Shown one piece after another: positions 40,606 through 49,489 of a stretch of DNA of 64,000 bases. The notes under the pieces are model-generated. The model was not told the DNA's origin. It worked only from the letters and a program-made list of their open reading frames with translations, and ran no database searches. The position numbers were made by a program, and so were the translations under genes. Position 1 is the first letter of the stretch, and every line of letters begins with the position of its first letter. Source of the DNA: Pseudoflavonifractor sp. 524-17 (GTDB lineage Bacteria > Bacillota > Clostridia > Oscillospirales > Oscillospiraceae). The stretch spans positions 62,001 to 126,000 of the forward strand of contig NZ_QWEK01000006.1 in assembly GCF_009935845.1 (NCBI RefSeq), in the 5' to 3' direction.

Positions 40606-40690
40606 TTATGACCGGGAGATACTGGATCTCCAGGGAATTTTACAAAAGGTCCAACGAGACAGCATGCAGCAGCCGTGAATACAGGTTTTT
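40606..40690. repeat. Dispersed repeat family B, copy 2
   Basis: Inverted ends ACCTGTATTTATGAC (from about 40608) and CCGTGAATACAGGTTTTTAT (ends about 40692). The right end matches GTTGTGAATACAGGTTCTAA at about 60992. It overlaps the stop codon of the minus-strand radical SAM gene. Confidence 0.45.
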
Positions 40691-41573
40691 ATAATCCCCG
40701 GCCATACTCGCTGCGGATCAGCGCTTCGTCCTTCAGGGCGGCGTCGATGGCGGCCAGCATGGTATCCCGGTCCTCGGGAAGCCCTCCCTTCAAAGGGAGA
40801 TAGTTGGAGGCGTGATCGCAGGTGAAGTGAAGGGGATTTACTTCCAGATGCTCCAGCAGCAGCCGGGTCTCCTCCAGGGCCTCCGCCCCGGTGATGAGCT
40901 GAAACTCTCCCCGCTCCACCTGGTCCCCCAGTTTGGTCCCCGGTTCCGCCAGCAGGGTGAGGGCGGACAGGTGCCGGGGGCGCATCTGGTTGATTAGGTC
41001 TGCGGTGGCCAGAATATGCCGGCGGGAGGGCGCTCCCGGCCCTGCCAGTCCCAGCAGAATCATCACCCACAGGTCCAGCCCCGCCTCCCGCAGGGCGGCG
41101 CCGGCGGCCAGCATCTCCACGCCGTTAACCCCCTTCTTGATGGCGTGCAGCAGGGCGCTGTCCCCAGTCTCCACCCCCAGGTACACCCGGTAGAGGCCCG
41201 CCGCTTTCAAGGCGGCCAGCTCCTCCGGCGTCTTGCTCAGGGTGGAACGGGGTCCGGTGTAGGCCGATACCCGCTCCAGCTGGGGAAAGACGTCGTAAAG
41301 CCGTTCCAGCACCGCCAGCAGGTCGCCGGTTTTCTGAATGATTGCGTCCCCGTCGCACAGAAAGACCCGCTTTACCGGCTGTCCAATCCGGCCATAGTAC
41401 GCTTTGGCCAGCTCAATGTCCTCAAAAATCTCCTCCAGCGGCCGCACCCGAAACCGTTTCCCCTTATACATACTGCAAAAGGTACACTGATTGTGGGAAC
41501 AGCCGATGGTTACCTGGAGCAGATAGCTCCGCCACTCCCCGGGCGGGCGGAAGATAGTTCCCTCGTAGCGCAT
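40689..41573 (-). CDS. Radical SAM protein with a CX4CX2C cluster motif
   Basis: The 294-residue enzyme has YLLQVTIGCSHNQCTFCSMY at about residue 20. The cysteines are spaced CxxxxCxxC instead of the usual CxxxCxxC. GVETGDSALLHAIKKGV and WVMILLGLAGPG are typical of the radical SAM barrel. No extra ferredoxin or B12 domain. Substrate unknown. Start 41573 has AAGGATAGGGGGAAAT before it. Nine bases downstream of hisC, same operon. Confidence 0.83.
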   Translation of the reverse strand: MRYEGTIFRPPGEWRSYLLQVTIGCSHNQCTFCSMYKGKRFRVRPLEEIFEDIELAKAYYGRIGQPVKRVFLCDGDAIIQKTGDLLAVLERLYDVFPQLERVSAYTGPRSTLSKTPEELAALKAAGLYRVYLGVETGDSALLHAIKKGVNGVEMLAAGAALREAGLDLWVMILLGLAGPGAPSRRHILATADLINQMRPRHLSALTLLAEPGTKLGDQVERGEFQLITGAEALEETRLLLEHLEVNPLHFTCDHASNYLPLKGGLPEDRDTMLAAIDAALKDEALIRSEYGRGL

Positions 41574-41581
41574 ATTTCCCC

Positions 41582-42646
41582 CTATCCTTTCCGGCCGGTA
41601 AGCTGTGCCAGGGCGGCGACCAGGGCGTCCATCTCCTCTTCCGTGCCGATGGTAATGCGCAGCCAGTCCCGGATACGGGGCTTGTCCCACCAGCGCACCA
41701 GAATGCCCTGCTCCCGCAGGCCGTCCAGCAGCGCCTTTCCCCGGAAAGCGCGGTGGCAGACGAAGAGGAAGTTGGCCTGGGAGGGGCAGACGGAAAATCC
41801 TAAATTGGCCAGTTTTCTGGCGGTTTGCTCCCGGGTTTCCATGATTTTTCTCCGGATCCTCTGAAAATAGTCCTCGTCCTCCACCGAGCCCAGAGCGGCT
41901 GCCAGGGCCACCCGATCCATGGTGTAGGAATTAAAGGAGTTTTTCACGCAGTCCAGCCCGGCGATGAGATCCGCGCTGCCCACGGCATAGCCGATCCGCA
42001 TCCCCGCCAGGGAGCGGGACTTGGACATGGTGCGCACCACCAGCAGATTAGGGAAGCGCCCCAGCAGGGGCAGAGCGGTCTGGGCGCCAAAGTCCACATA
42101 GGCTTCGTCAATAATGACAACCGCCTTAGGATTCCCGCCAGCCAGCCGCTCCACCTCTCTCAGGGGGAGGGCGATGCCGGTGGGGGCGTTGGGGTTGGGC
42201 AGAACCACGCCGCCCTCCCGGAGAAAGTCGTCCACCGGCACGGTAAAATCCTCGTTCAAGGGAACCTCTCGGTAGGGTGCGCGGAACAGGGCGGCGTACA
42301 CAGGATAAAAGCTATAAGTCACATCGGGGAAGCAGACCGGCTGCTCCGGACCGAAAAAGGCCTGAAAGCAGAAAGCCAGTACCTCGTCAGAGCCGTTTCC
42401 CACAAAAATTTGATTTGCCGCTACCCCGTGGTAGCTGGCCAGCGCCTGGCGCAGGGCGGCGGCCTCCGGATCGGGGTAGAGCCGCAGATTCTCCCCCAGG
42501 GCCGCCTTTGCCGCCGCCAGAGCCCGCTCTGACGGGGGATAGGGGTTTTCGTTGGTGTTCAGCTTGATAAAGGACCGATCCTTGGGCTGCTCTCCCGGCG
42601 TATAGGGGATCATATATTGAATCCGGCTGCTCCAGAATTCCTTCAT
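41582..42646 (-). CDS. hisC: Histidinol-phosphate aminotransferase
   Basis: Fold-type I PLP enzyme of 354 residues (usual 345-370). KLNTNENPYPPSERAL at the N-terminus, VGNGSDEVLAFCFQAFF, LPNPNAPTGIAL, VIIDEAYVDFG and the PLP-lysine site MSKSRSLAGMRIGYAVG. It converts imidazole acetol-phosphate in histidine synthesis, though orphan HisC-like enzymes can also act on other amino acids. No other his gene is present nearby. Start overlaps the upstream DUF951 stop by four bases. Confidence 0.88.
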   Translation of the reverse strand: MKEFWSSRIQYMIPYTPGEQPKDRSFIKLNTNENPYPPSERALAAAKAALGENLRLYPDPEAAALRQALASYHGVAANQIFVGNGSDEVLAFCFQAFFGPEQPVCFPDVTYSFYPVYAALFRAPYREVPLNEDFTVPVDDFLREGGVVLPNPNAPTGIALPLREVERLAGGNPKAVVIIDEAYVDFGAQTALPLLGRFPNLLVVRTMSKSRSLAGMRIGYAVGSADLIAGLDCVKNSFNSYTMDRVALAAALGSVEDEDYFQRIRRKIMETREQTARKLANLGFSVCPSQANFLFVCHRAFRGKALLDGLREQGILVRWWDKPRIRDWLRITIGTEEEMDALVAALAQLTGRKG

Positions 42647-42837
42647 GGCTGCGCCTCCTCGCTCCGTTTGATTTTTTTCACGCTCTTTTCAGCCTTGCTG
42701 CGGGGAATCATCAGCTCGTGCCCGCAGCCCTGACAGCGCAGGCGAAAGTCCATCCCCACCCGCAAAACCAGCCAGTTCCGGCTGCCGCAGGGGTGCTGCT
42801 TTTTCAGCTCCAGCACATCCCCCACCCGGATATCCAT
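42643..42837 (-). CDS. DUF951 small zinc-ribbon-like protein
   Basis: 64 residues: MDIRVGDVLELKKQHPCGSR, WLVLRVGMDFRLRCQGCGHE and LMIPRSKAEKSVKKI. This is the DUF951 pattern of a beta-barrel with CxxC, widespread in Firmicutes, function unknown. The start at 42837 has only a G-rich weak ribosome site. Coupled to hisC by ATGA overlap. Confidence 0.83.
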   Translation of the reverse strand: MDIRVGDVLELKKQHPCGSRNWLVLRVGMDFRLRCQGCGHELMIPRSKAEKSVKKIKRSEEAQP

Positions 42838-43015
42838 CCAGCCCGCCCCTTTCTGCTTCAGAAGTTTCCATATTCCTATTATAATGCATACGAACCAAAG
42901 CCGCAAGCCCAAGCATACCGAAATAAAACGGACCAAATTCCGCCCTTTATTCTGTCAATTTCACAATCCAACCCGCATATAGTGCCCTAGCCGGATTTTT
43001 GCGCAAGGAAAGGAT

Positions 43016-43963
43016 TTGGTCGCTTTGACATATTTTTTGCCGCCTGAGGGCCGTCTGCTGGATACGCCGGAAAACCGCGCCGCCTGCGCCTGTCTGGACG
43101 GCCTGGCCCAGGCCCGCGCCCAGGGCGCCATTCTGGAGGGGACCGCCCTGCTGTGTGATATGGAGCATAATCTGACGGTGGCCCTGGGAAATGGGCTGGT
43201 GGGCCGCATTCCCCGGGAGGAGGCCGCGCTGGGCATCGCAGAGGGCACCACCCGGGACATCGCCATTCTCTCCCGGGTGGGCCGGCCGGTCTGCTTTATG
43301 GTGGAGGACATTCAAAGCGCTGGGGACCAGCCCCGGCTTCTCCTCTCCCGGCGGCGGGCCCAGCGCATGGCGCTGGACCGGCTGATGTCCAGCGCCTGCC
43401 CCGGCACCGTTCTCCCCGCCGCCGTCACCCGGCTGGAGCCCTTTGGCGCCTTTGTAGACGTGGGCTGCGGCGTGGTGTCCATGATCGGCATTGAGCACAT
43501 CTCCGTCTCCCGCATCTCCCACCCGGATCAGCGGTTTGCCCCCGGACAGCATATCTACGCCGCCGTTCTGGATCGGGACTTGGAGCGGGAGCGTCTTTAT
43601 CTGACCCACCGGGAGCTGCTGGGCACCTGGCAGGAAAATGTCGAAAACTTCCACCCGGGGATGACGGTCCCCGGCGTGGTCCGTAGCGTGAAGGAGTACG
43701 GCCTCTTTGTGGAACTGGCCCCCAATCTCTCCGGGCTGGCGGAGTACCGCCCCGGCCTTGAGGAGGGGCAGCGGGTGTCGGTCTACGTGAAATCCATCAC
43801 CCCGGAGCGGATGAAGATCAAGCTGCTCATCATCGATCAGCTCCCCCCGGCGCCTCCGGCCCCTCTGTCTTACGCGGTCCGGGAGGGCCGCCTGACCCAC
43901 TGGCGCTACGCCCCGCCCGGCTGTACAAAGGTCGGCGCTGAGACGGTGTTTTTAGACTGGTGA
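43016..43963 (+). CDS. S1 RNA-binding domain protein
   Basis: The 315-residue protein has an N-terminal degenerate S1-like part (ILEGTALLCDMEHNLTVALG) and two clear S1 domains: GTVLPAAVTRLEPFGAFVDV and GMTVPGVVRSVKEYGLFVEL with LSGLAEY. Resembles the small S1-like proteins of Clostridia, likely RNA or ribosome binding. It has no ATG start: TTG at 43016 or 43025 after AAGGAAAGGA. Divergent from DUF951-hisC. Confidence 0.78.
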   Translation: MVALTYFLPPEGRLLDTPENRAACACLDGLAQARAQGAILEGTALLCDMEHNLTVALGNGLVGRIPREEAALGIAEGTTRDIAILSRVGRPVCFMVEDIQSAGDQPRLLLSRRRAQRMALDRLMSSACPGTVLPAAVTRLEPFGAFVDVGCGVVSMIGIEHISVSRISHPDQRFAPGQHIYAAVLDRDLERERLYLTHRELLGTWQENVENFHPGMTVPGVVRSVKEYGLFVELAPNLSGLAEYRPGLEEGQRVSVYVKSITPERMKIKLLIIDQLPPAPPAPLSYAVREGRLTHWRYAPPGCTKVGAETVFLDW

Positions 43964-43985
43964 CGGCCAATCCGGCATCAATCGC

Positions 43986-44022
43986 GCCCCGCCCGGCGAA
44001 AAGGTCCCTCCGCCGGGCGGGG
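43986..44022 (+). terminator. GC-rich hairpin after the S1 gene
   Basis: CCCCGCCCGGCG pairs with CGCCGGGCGGGG over a 12-base loop. No U run follows, so efficiency is uncertain. Confidence 0.5.
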
Positions 44023-44036
44023 GGGAAAATTCAGGG

Positions 44037-44064
44037 TTGCATTTCGGGAAAAGCCTGCTATAAT
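44037..44064 (+). promoter_or_regulatory. Promoter of the FMN riboswitch-ribU unit
   Basis: TTGCAT (44037-44042), 16-base spacer, TATAAT (44059-44064). Confidence 0.75.
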
Positions 44065-44090
44065 AAAGACAGGACAACTGAACAGAATGT

Positions 44091-44221
44091 CTTCAGGGCA
44101 GGGTGAAAATCCCGATCGGCGGTAAAGTCCGCGAGCCTCCTTAATCGGCGGCCGACCCGGTGGAACTCCGGGACCGACAGTGACGCGCATACCAGCGGGC
44201 GCGGAGTCTGGATGGAAGAAG
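44091..44221 (+). ncRNA. FMN riboswitch (RFN element)
   Basis: The diagnostic RFN boxes are present in order: CTTCAGGGCAGGGTGAAAAT, CCCGATCGGCGGTAAAG, CCGCGAGCC, CCGACCCGGTGGAACTCCGG, GACCGACAGTGA and the closing GTCTGGATGGAAGAAGATG. It binds flavin mononucleotide and controls the riboflavin transporter downstream. Confidence 0.96.
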
Positions 44222-44279
44222 ATGTGTCAACGGGGAACGGCCTGTACCGTTCCAGCCACGCACCTCCTAGATTGTGTTT

Positions 44280-44312
44280 GACACCTGAAAGACATCCTCT
44301 TTCAGGTGTTAC
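44280..44312 (+). promoter_or_regulatory. Expression platform hairpin of the FMN riboswitch
   Basis: ACACCTGAAAGA pairs with TCTTTCAGGTGT over CATCC, ending about 10 bases before the AAGGAG ribosome site. It lacks a U-run. An anti-ribosome-site CACCTCCT lies upstream at about 44261-44268, so translational control is as likely as termination. Confidence 0.6.
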
Positions 44313-44333
44313 TTGCAAAAAGGAGTGTTTTTT

Positions 44334-45023
44334 ATGTCCAGCCCCTCTCTCACAAAAACCGATTCCCGCTTCCTGCACAGCACCAGAACGATGGTGACCT
44401 TGGGGATGCTCACCGGCGTGGCCTTTGTGGTGATGCTGCTGTCCAAGCTGATTCCCAGCGTTAACGGATTCTTGGATTTCGACTTCAAGGACGTGGTGAT
44501 CTGCATCGGCGGCTTTACCTTTGGCCCCACCGCGGCGGCGGTGATCTCCATTGTGGTGGGCCTGATTGAGATGCTTACCATCAGCCATACCGGGCCCATC
44601 GGGCTGCTGATGAACGTGCTGGCCACCGCCAGCTTCTGCTGCACGGCCTCCTTTGTCTATAAGCGCCGGCACACCCGCTCCGGCGCCCTGGTGGGCCTGG
44701 TGGTCGGCGGCGTGGTGATGACCGGGGTGATGCTGCTGTGGAACTATCTGGTTACTCCCATCTATCAGGAGATCCCCAGAGAGGTGGTGGCTGGTATGCT
44801 GGTGCCGGTGTTCCTGCCCTTTAACGCGGTAAAGGCGGGGATGAACACCGCGGCCACGCTGCTGCTGTATAAGCCGGTGGTCACCGCTCTGCGGCAGGCT
44901 GGCTTGATTCCGCCCTCCCAGTCCGGGGAGAAGGGCGGCTCCAATGTGGGCTTCTTCCTGTTCTCTGTAGCCCTGCTGGCCACCTTTGTGGTGCTGGCCC
45001 TGGTGCTGCTGAAGATTTTGTAA
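44334..45023 (+). CDS. ribU: Riboflavin ECF transporter substrate-binding subunit RibU
   Basis: The 229-residue integral membrane S component of an energy-coupling-factor transporter. Hydrophobic segments are preceded by the RibU-typical FLDFDFKDVVICIGGFTFGP and GPIGLLMNVLATASF. It imports riboflavin with a shared EcfAAT module encoded elsewhere. ATG 44334 follows AAGGAGTGTTTTTT. The FMN riboswitch upstream supports the assignment. Confidence 0.92.
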   Translation: MSSPSLTKTDSRFLHSTRTMVTLGMLTGVAFVVMLLSKLIPSVNGFLDFDFKDVVICIGGFTFGPTAAAVISIVVGLIEMLTISHTGPIGLLMNVLATASFCCTASFVYKRRHTRSGALVGLVVGGVVMTGVMLLWNYLVTPIYQEIPREVVAGMLVPVFLPFNAVKAGMNTAATLLLYKPVVTALRQAGLIPPSQSGEKGGSNVGFFLFSVALLATFVVLALVLLKIL

Positions 45024-45044
45024 CGGCAATTATCAGAACAAAAC

Positions 45045-45077
45045 GCCGGGCGGTCCCTTTTTCTGGGACTGCCCGGC
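45045..45077. terminator. Bidirectional terminator between ribU and the nitroreductase gene
   Basis: CCGGGCGGTCCC, TTTTTCT, GGGACTGCCCGG with one mismatch, flanked by AAAAC and TATGTTTTAT. Confidence 0.85.
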
Positions 45078-45102
45078 CTATGTTTTATGGATCGAATACA
45101 GA

Positions 45103-45621
45103 CTAAAAGGCGTTGTAGTGGACGCGCTCATCGAAGGCTTTACGAGGCTTGGGCTCGCCAACCTCAGCGGGGACGCCCAGGGGAAGGATCGTGCGGACGG
45201 TCTTGCCCTGGGGCGCGTTGAGCAGCTTGGCGATGGCGGCATTGGCCGCAGGGGCCTTGGTCATGCCGTCCATCCAGACTGTGGCGTAGCCCAGGGCAGT
45301 GGCGGCCAGGAGCATATTTTCTACCGCGGCGGCGTAGTCCTCCACCTCGAAGGGGAGGCCGCAGGGGGCCACCACATGCTCAGACAGGACCACCAGGATC
45401 ACGGGGGCGGTCTGGGTAGCGGGAGTAGCCAGCTGTTCAGAGATGGCCTTGCGCAGGGCCGGGTCAGTGACCACCACAAAGGAGGTGGTCTGGCAGTTCT
45501 GGCCGGAGGGGGCCTGAATGCCGGCGGTGACGATTTTGCGGACATCCTCGTCCGGCACGGGCTGGTCCAGGAAGGGGGTACGGTGGCTGTAACGCTTGGC
45601 GGCTGCTTCAAAGAAATCCAT
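45103..45621 (-). CDS. Nitroreductase family flavoprotein
   Basis: The 172-residue FMN-binding oxidoreductase has SHRTPFLDQPVPDEDVRKIV, AGIQAPSGQNCQTTSFVVV, DYAAAVENMLLAATALGYAT and VWMDG, then a C-terminal LPLGVPAEV. Smaller than NfsB-type enzymes, like many clostridial members of unknown substrate. ATG 45621 with GAGGTGAATGTG before it. Confidence 0.87.
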   Translation of the reverse strand: MDFFEAAAKRYSHRTPFLDQPVPDEDVRKIVTAGIQAPSGQNCQTTSFVVVTDPALRKAISEQLATPATQTAPVILVVLSEHVVAPCGLPFEVEDYAAAVENMLLAATALGYATVWMDGMTKAPAANAAIAKLLNAPQGKTVRTILPLGVPAEVGEPKPRKAFDERVHYNAF

Positions 45622-45684
45622 CACATTCACCTCGTTGATTGGGAGCGGCCGCTCCAAGGGCGGCATTCTCCGCTGGATAGACCC

Positions 45685-45713
45685 AGTATACTGCTTTTCC
45701 GCCGGTTCCGCAA
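45685..45713 (-). promoter_or_regulatory. Promoter of the nitroreductase gene
   Basis: Minus strand: TTGCGG (45713-45708), 17-base spacer, TATACT (45690-45685). Confidence 0.7.
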
Positions 45714-45874
45714 GAAATTTTAAGGAAAGAGAGATTCTGTACCGGGGTGACAAAAGAGGCTGGGAGCTGGGAGCGTAAAACGGCGGCTGTGTCCGTTTCC
45801 GCCTCCAGCTATGGACGAGCCGCAAAAAAGACGGATTTTTGTCCCTTTTCAGGTATTCTCTCCAATGACAGACA

Positions 45875-45903
45875 TTGACAAAATGCCTGATTTCCACTAA
45901 AAT
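45875..45903 (+). promoter_or_regulatory. Promoter of the hybrid kinase gene
   Basis: TTGACA (45875-45880), 17-base spacer, TAAAAT (45898-45903), about 100 bases before the ATG. The rest of 45714-45874 shows no gene. Confidence 0.75.
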
Positions 45904-46006
45904 AAATATTATTGTGCGCAGCCTGAGGGGACTCGCGGGAGAGATGACCCCCTTTTTCAAAATAGATAGGCCAAAACCTTCACTTTGCGCGGGGAGGAAA
46001 GCGATT

Positions 46007-49000
46007 ATGTACCACTGCCACATTCAGTTTTATCTAATTGGATGCCAAAAGGATACCGCATCACTGATTCAGAGGATCCCGCCGCTGGAGCAGTTTACCC
46101 ATCGTTTTTTGGAGAGCGCGCAGCTGGATCTGTCCCTGGCGGCCAAGGCGGATGTAATCCTGGCCGAACTGGGGGGAGAGAACGTCAGGGAGGCGGTAGA
46201 GGCGCTGACTGCGGCCAAGCGTCCGGAGGCGGAGCTCATCCTGCTGGCAGGCAAGGAACAGATTGCCTGTTTGCCGGAACTGCTCACTGATGTGACAGAT
46301 ATCTGGATCACGCCTTTGGGAGAGGCGGAGACCCGCTTTCGGTTCCAGAAATGGCAGCAGGCGTGCAAGCGCAGCAAAGACAGCTGGCAGACCGCCCAGT
46401 ATCTGGAGGCCACCATCAACAGCGTGCCTAATTTGATCTGGTACAAGGACAAGGACGGCGTCCATGAGAAGGTAAACGACAGCTTCTGCAAAGCCGTCAA
46501 TAAGACAAGAAAACAGGTAGAGGGCCACAGGCACGCCTACATATGGGATGTGGAGCAGGATGATCCCGCCTGCATTGAGTCTGAGCGCGAGGTGATGGAA
46601 AAGCGGGAGACCTGCATCTCAGAGGAAACCGTCCAGACCGGCGAGGGGACCAAGCTGCTGACCACCTATAAATCTCCCCTGTATAACCTGGACGGCAGCG
46701 TTATGGGAACCGTTGGAGTGGCCATTGATATTACCCGGGAGCGGAGCTTTGAACAGGAGATTGTGGCGAGAAACCGCAGCCTGGAGGCCATCTTTACCAC
46801 CATGGACTGCGGCGTCATGTGCCACTCCCTGGACGGGCAGCAGGTCATCAGCATTAACCGGGCGGCCCTGAGTATTTTAGATTATGAGACCCCGGAGGAG
46901 CTGCTGGCCGACGGATTTGATATGGTAGCGTCCACCGTGGTGGCGGAGGACCGGGAGCGGCTGCGCACCTGTATTGAAACACTAACGAACATAGGGGACA
47001 GCGTCAGTGTGGCCTATCGGGTGCGCCATAAGGATGGGTCGCTGCTCCACATTATGGGCAATATCAAGCTGGTAGAGGAGGATGGAGCGCAATTTTACCA
47101 GCGCTTCCTTTTGGACTGCACCGCTCAGAAGCAGCGGGAGCAGCAGGAGCGGGCGGAGAGCGAACGCCGTCAGAAGGAGCTGGTACACGCGCTGACTGAG
47201 GACTATAGCCTGGTCTGCTTCTTCGACCTGGACTCCGGAACGGGCTCCCTGCTCCAGAGCGCCGGCGCCATGGAGCAGAATTTCGCCTCTATGTTTGCCG
47301 GAACCCTTGACTTTGAACAGCTTATGGAGGAGTACACCCAGCGATTTGTCCATGGAGAGGATCGGGAGTCTCTGCGGCAGATGCTCTCCCAGGTCAATCT
47401 CAAGACGGAGCTGTCTGACCGGAAGACCTTTTACGCGAATTTCCGCATCTATCTTGACGGAGAGACCAGGTATTATCAGGTCAAGGTGGTGCGGACCGGC
47501 GACTGGGACTGCCGCCGGAGCATTGTGCTGGGGTTCCGCAATGTGGACGAGGAGACCCGGATGGAGATGGAGAAGAAGGCCATTCTGGAGGATGCCCTCT
47601 CCCAGGCCAACCGGGCCAGCAAGGCCAAGAGCGTGTTTCTGTCCAATATGTCCCACGATATCCGTACGCCGATGAACGCCATTGTGGGCTTTACCACGCT
47701 GGCCATTACCCATATTGAGCAGAAGGAGCGGGTGGAGGAGTATCTGAAAAAGATTTTGACCTCCGGCAACCACCTGATCAGCCTGATTAACGATGTCTTG
47801 GATATGAGCCGGATCGAGAGCGGCAAGATGTGCCTGGAGGAGACCCTGTGCAGCCTGCCGGATATCCTCCACGGCCTGCGCAATATTGTCCAGGCGGACA
47901 TCCGGGCCAAGCAGCTGAATCTGTACCTAGACGCGGTGGATGTGCTGAATGAGGAGATCTACTGCGACAAACTGCGGCTGAATCAGGTGCTGCTGAATAC
48001 GCTGGGCAACTCTATCAAATATACCGGCGCGGGGGGCACCGTCAGCTTGCAGGTGGTGGAAAAGCCCGGCGCCCCGCAGGGATATGCCAACTATGAGTTC
48101 CACGTCAAGGATACCGGTATTGGTATGAGCCAGGAGTTTGTGGCCCATATCTTTGAGCCCTTCGAGCGGGAGCGCAACTCCACCATCAGCGGCATTCAGG
48201 GCACCGGGCTTGGTATGGCCATCACCAAAAACATTGTGGACATGATGAATGGTACCATTGAGGTACACAGCGAGCAGGGCGTGGGAACGGAGTTTATTTT
48301 CAGCCTGACCTTCCGTCTGAGTGCGGAGCCGCGGAAGATTCAGACGATTCCCCGGCTGCAGGGCTGCCGGGCTTTGGTGGTGGACGACGACTTCAACACC
48401 TGCGACAGCGTAACCTATATGCTCCAGCAGCTGGGGATGCGGGCGGAGTGGACACTCTCCGGCCGGGAGGCGGTGCTTCGCACCCGGCAGGCGATTATGC
48501 GGGACGACAGCTACTGCGTCTATCTCATTGACTGGCTGATGCCTGATATGAACGGGATCGAGGTAGTCCGGAGAATCCGGAAAGAGACCGGCGAAAATGT
48601 GCCGGTGATCGTCCTTACCGCCTATGATTGGAGCGATATTGAAGAGGAGGCCCGGGAGGCGGGCGTGTCGGCGTTCTGCGCAAAACCGCTGTTCCTTTCC
48701 GAGTTGCGCAGCTGCCTGTACTCCGTGGTAGACAGCGAGGAAGTTGGAAAGCGTGTCTCCCAGGCGCCGGTCAAGTGCCGCACAGGGCGGATCCTGCTGG
48801 CGGAGGACAATGAGCTGAACCAGGAAATTGCCGTGGCCATTCTGGAAGAGGCCGGATTTGAAGTGGACGTGGCGGGAAACGGCGAGGAGGCAGTGGCAAA
48901 GCTGAGCGGAGCGGAGCCGAACCACTACCAGCTTGTGTTAATGGACGTTCAGATGCCGGTGATGGACGGTTACCAGGCCACAAAGAAAATTAGGGCCCTA

Positions 49001-49159
49001 GGGGTCCCGGACTTGGCCCGCATTCCTATTTTGGCCATGACGGCCAACGCCTTTGCGGAGGACCGCCAGACGGCGCTGAAGTGCGGGATGAACGGACATA
49101 TCGCCAAGCCCATTGATATTGCAAAGCTGCTTGAGACGCTGGAGCAGGTACTGGACTGA
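46007..49159 (+). CDS. Soluble hybrid histidine kinase with PAS domains and two receivers
   Basis: 1050 residues without a membrane segment, so probably cytoplasmic. Order: N-terminal degenerate receiver-like part, PAS (NSVPNLIWYKDKDGV), PAS (TTMDCGVMCHSLDG), a third PAS-like part, HisKA with NMSHDIRTPMNAIVGFTTL (His near 550), HATPase_c (GIQGTGLGMAITKNIVDMM), receiver 1 (VVDDDFN; LIDWLMPDMNG) and receiver 2 (LAEDNELNQEI; LVLMDVQMPVMDG). ATG 46007 follows GGGGAGGAAAGCGATT. No response regulator gene next to it, so output is through a phosphorelay elsewhere or protein contact. Confidence 0.9.
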   Translation: MYHCHIQFYLIGCQKDTASLIQRIPPLEQFTHRFLESAQLDLSLAAKADVILAELGGENVREAVEALTAAKRPEAELILLAGKEQIACLPELLTDVTDIWITPLGEAETRFRFQKWQQACKRSKDSWQTAQYLEATINSVPNLIWYKDKDGVHEKVNDSFCKAVNKTRKQVEGHRHAYIWDVEQDDPACIESEREVMEKRETCISEETVQTGEGTKLLTTYKSPLYNLDGSVMGTVGVAIDITRERSFEQEIVARNRSLEAIFTTMDCGVMCHSLDGQQVISINRAALSILDYETPEELLADGFDMVASTVVAEDRERLRTCIETLTNIGDSVSVAYRVRHKDGSLLHIMGNIKLVEEDGAQFYQRFLLDCTAQKQREQQERAESERRQKELVHALTEDYSLVCFFDLDSGTGSLLQSAGAMEQNFASMFAGTLDFEQLMEEYTQRFVHGEDRESLRQMLSQVNLKTELSDRKTFYANFRIYLDGETRYYQVKVVRTGDWDCRRSIVLGFRNVDEETRMEMEKKAILEDALSQANRASKAKSVFLSNMSHDIRTPMNAIVGFTTLAITHIEQKERVEEYLKKILTSGNHLISLINDVLDMSRIESGKMCLEETLCSLPDILHGLRNIVQADIRAKQLNLYLDAVDVLNEEIYCDKLRLNQVLLNTLGNSIKYTGAGGTVSLQVVEKPGAPQGYANYEFHVKDTGIGMSQEFVAHIFEPFERERNSTISGIQGTGLGMAITKNIVDMMNGTIEVHSEQGVGTEFIFSLTFRLSAEPRKIQTIPRLQGCRALVVDDDFNTCDSVTYMLQQLGMRAEWTLSGREAVLRTRQAIMRDDSYCVYLIDWLMPDMNGIEVVRRIRKETGENVPVIVLTAYDWSDIEEEAREAGVSAFCAKPLFLSELRSCLYSVVDSEEVGKRVSQAPVKCRTGRILLAEDNELNQEIAVAILEEAGFEVDVAGNGEEAVAKLSGAEPNHYQLVLMDVQMPVMDGYQATKKIRALGVPDLARIPILAMTANAFAEDRQTALKCGMNGHIAKPIDIAKLLETLEQVLD

Positions 49160-49208
49160 GCGAAGTACGGACCGTGCGTACCGGCCGGAAAGCGGGAAGC
49201 AATGGCAT

Positions 49209-49246
49209 AAAAAGGGGCGGTGTTGGAAGACAACGCCCCTTTTTTC
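49209..49246 (+). terminator. Terminator after the hybrid kinase
   Basis: AAAAGGGGCG-GTGTTG pairs with CAAC-CGCCCC, followed by TTTTTT. The rest of 49160-49489 holds the promoter of the next gene. Confidence 0.8.
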
Positions 49247-49368
49247 ATCCTGTTTTTAACTGGATTCTCAATGACGGCGGGGCGGGTACAGGCGCTGGCG
49301 GCAGCGGAAAATCCGGGGTAAGAAAAGGGGCGTTTCGGCATTTTCCACAAAAAACTTTGGATTGCCTA

Positions 49369-49397
49369 TTGAAAAGAACAAAAATAGCCGTTATAAT
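49369..49397 (+). promoter_or_regulatory. Promoter of the PucR/CdaR-type regulator gene
   Basis: TTGAAA (49369-49374), 17-base spacer, TATAAT (49392-49397), about 90 bases before the ATG. Confidence 0.75.
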
Positions 49398-49489
49398 AGA
49401 TTCATTCGAGAAAGACAGAATTGAGATCTGCGTGTGAATTTGTGAGAAGGGTTCCCAACGCAACGAATAACGGGTAAGGGGGCAATCAA

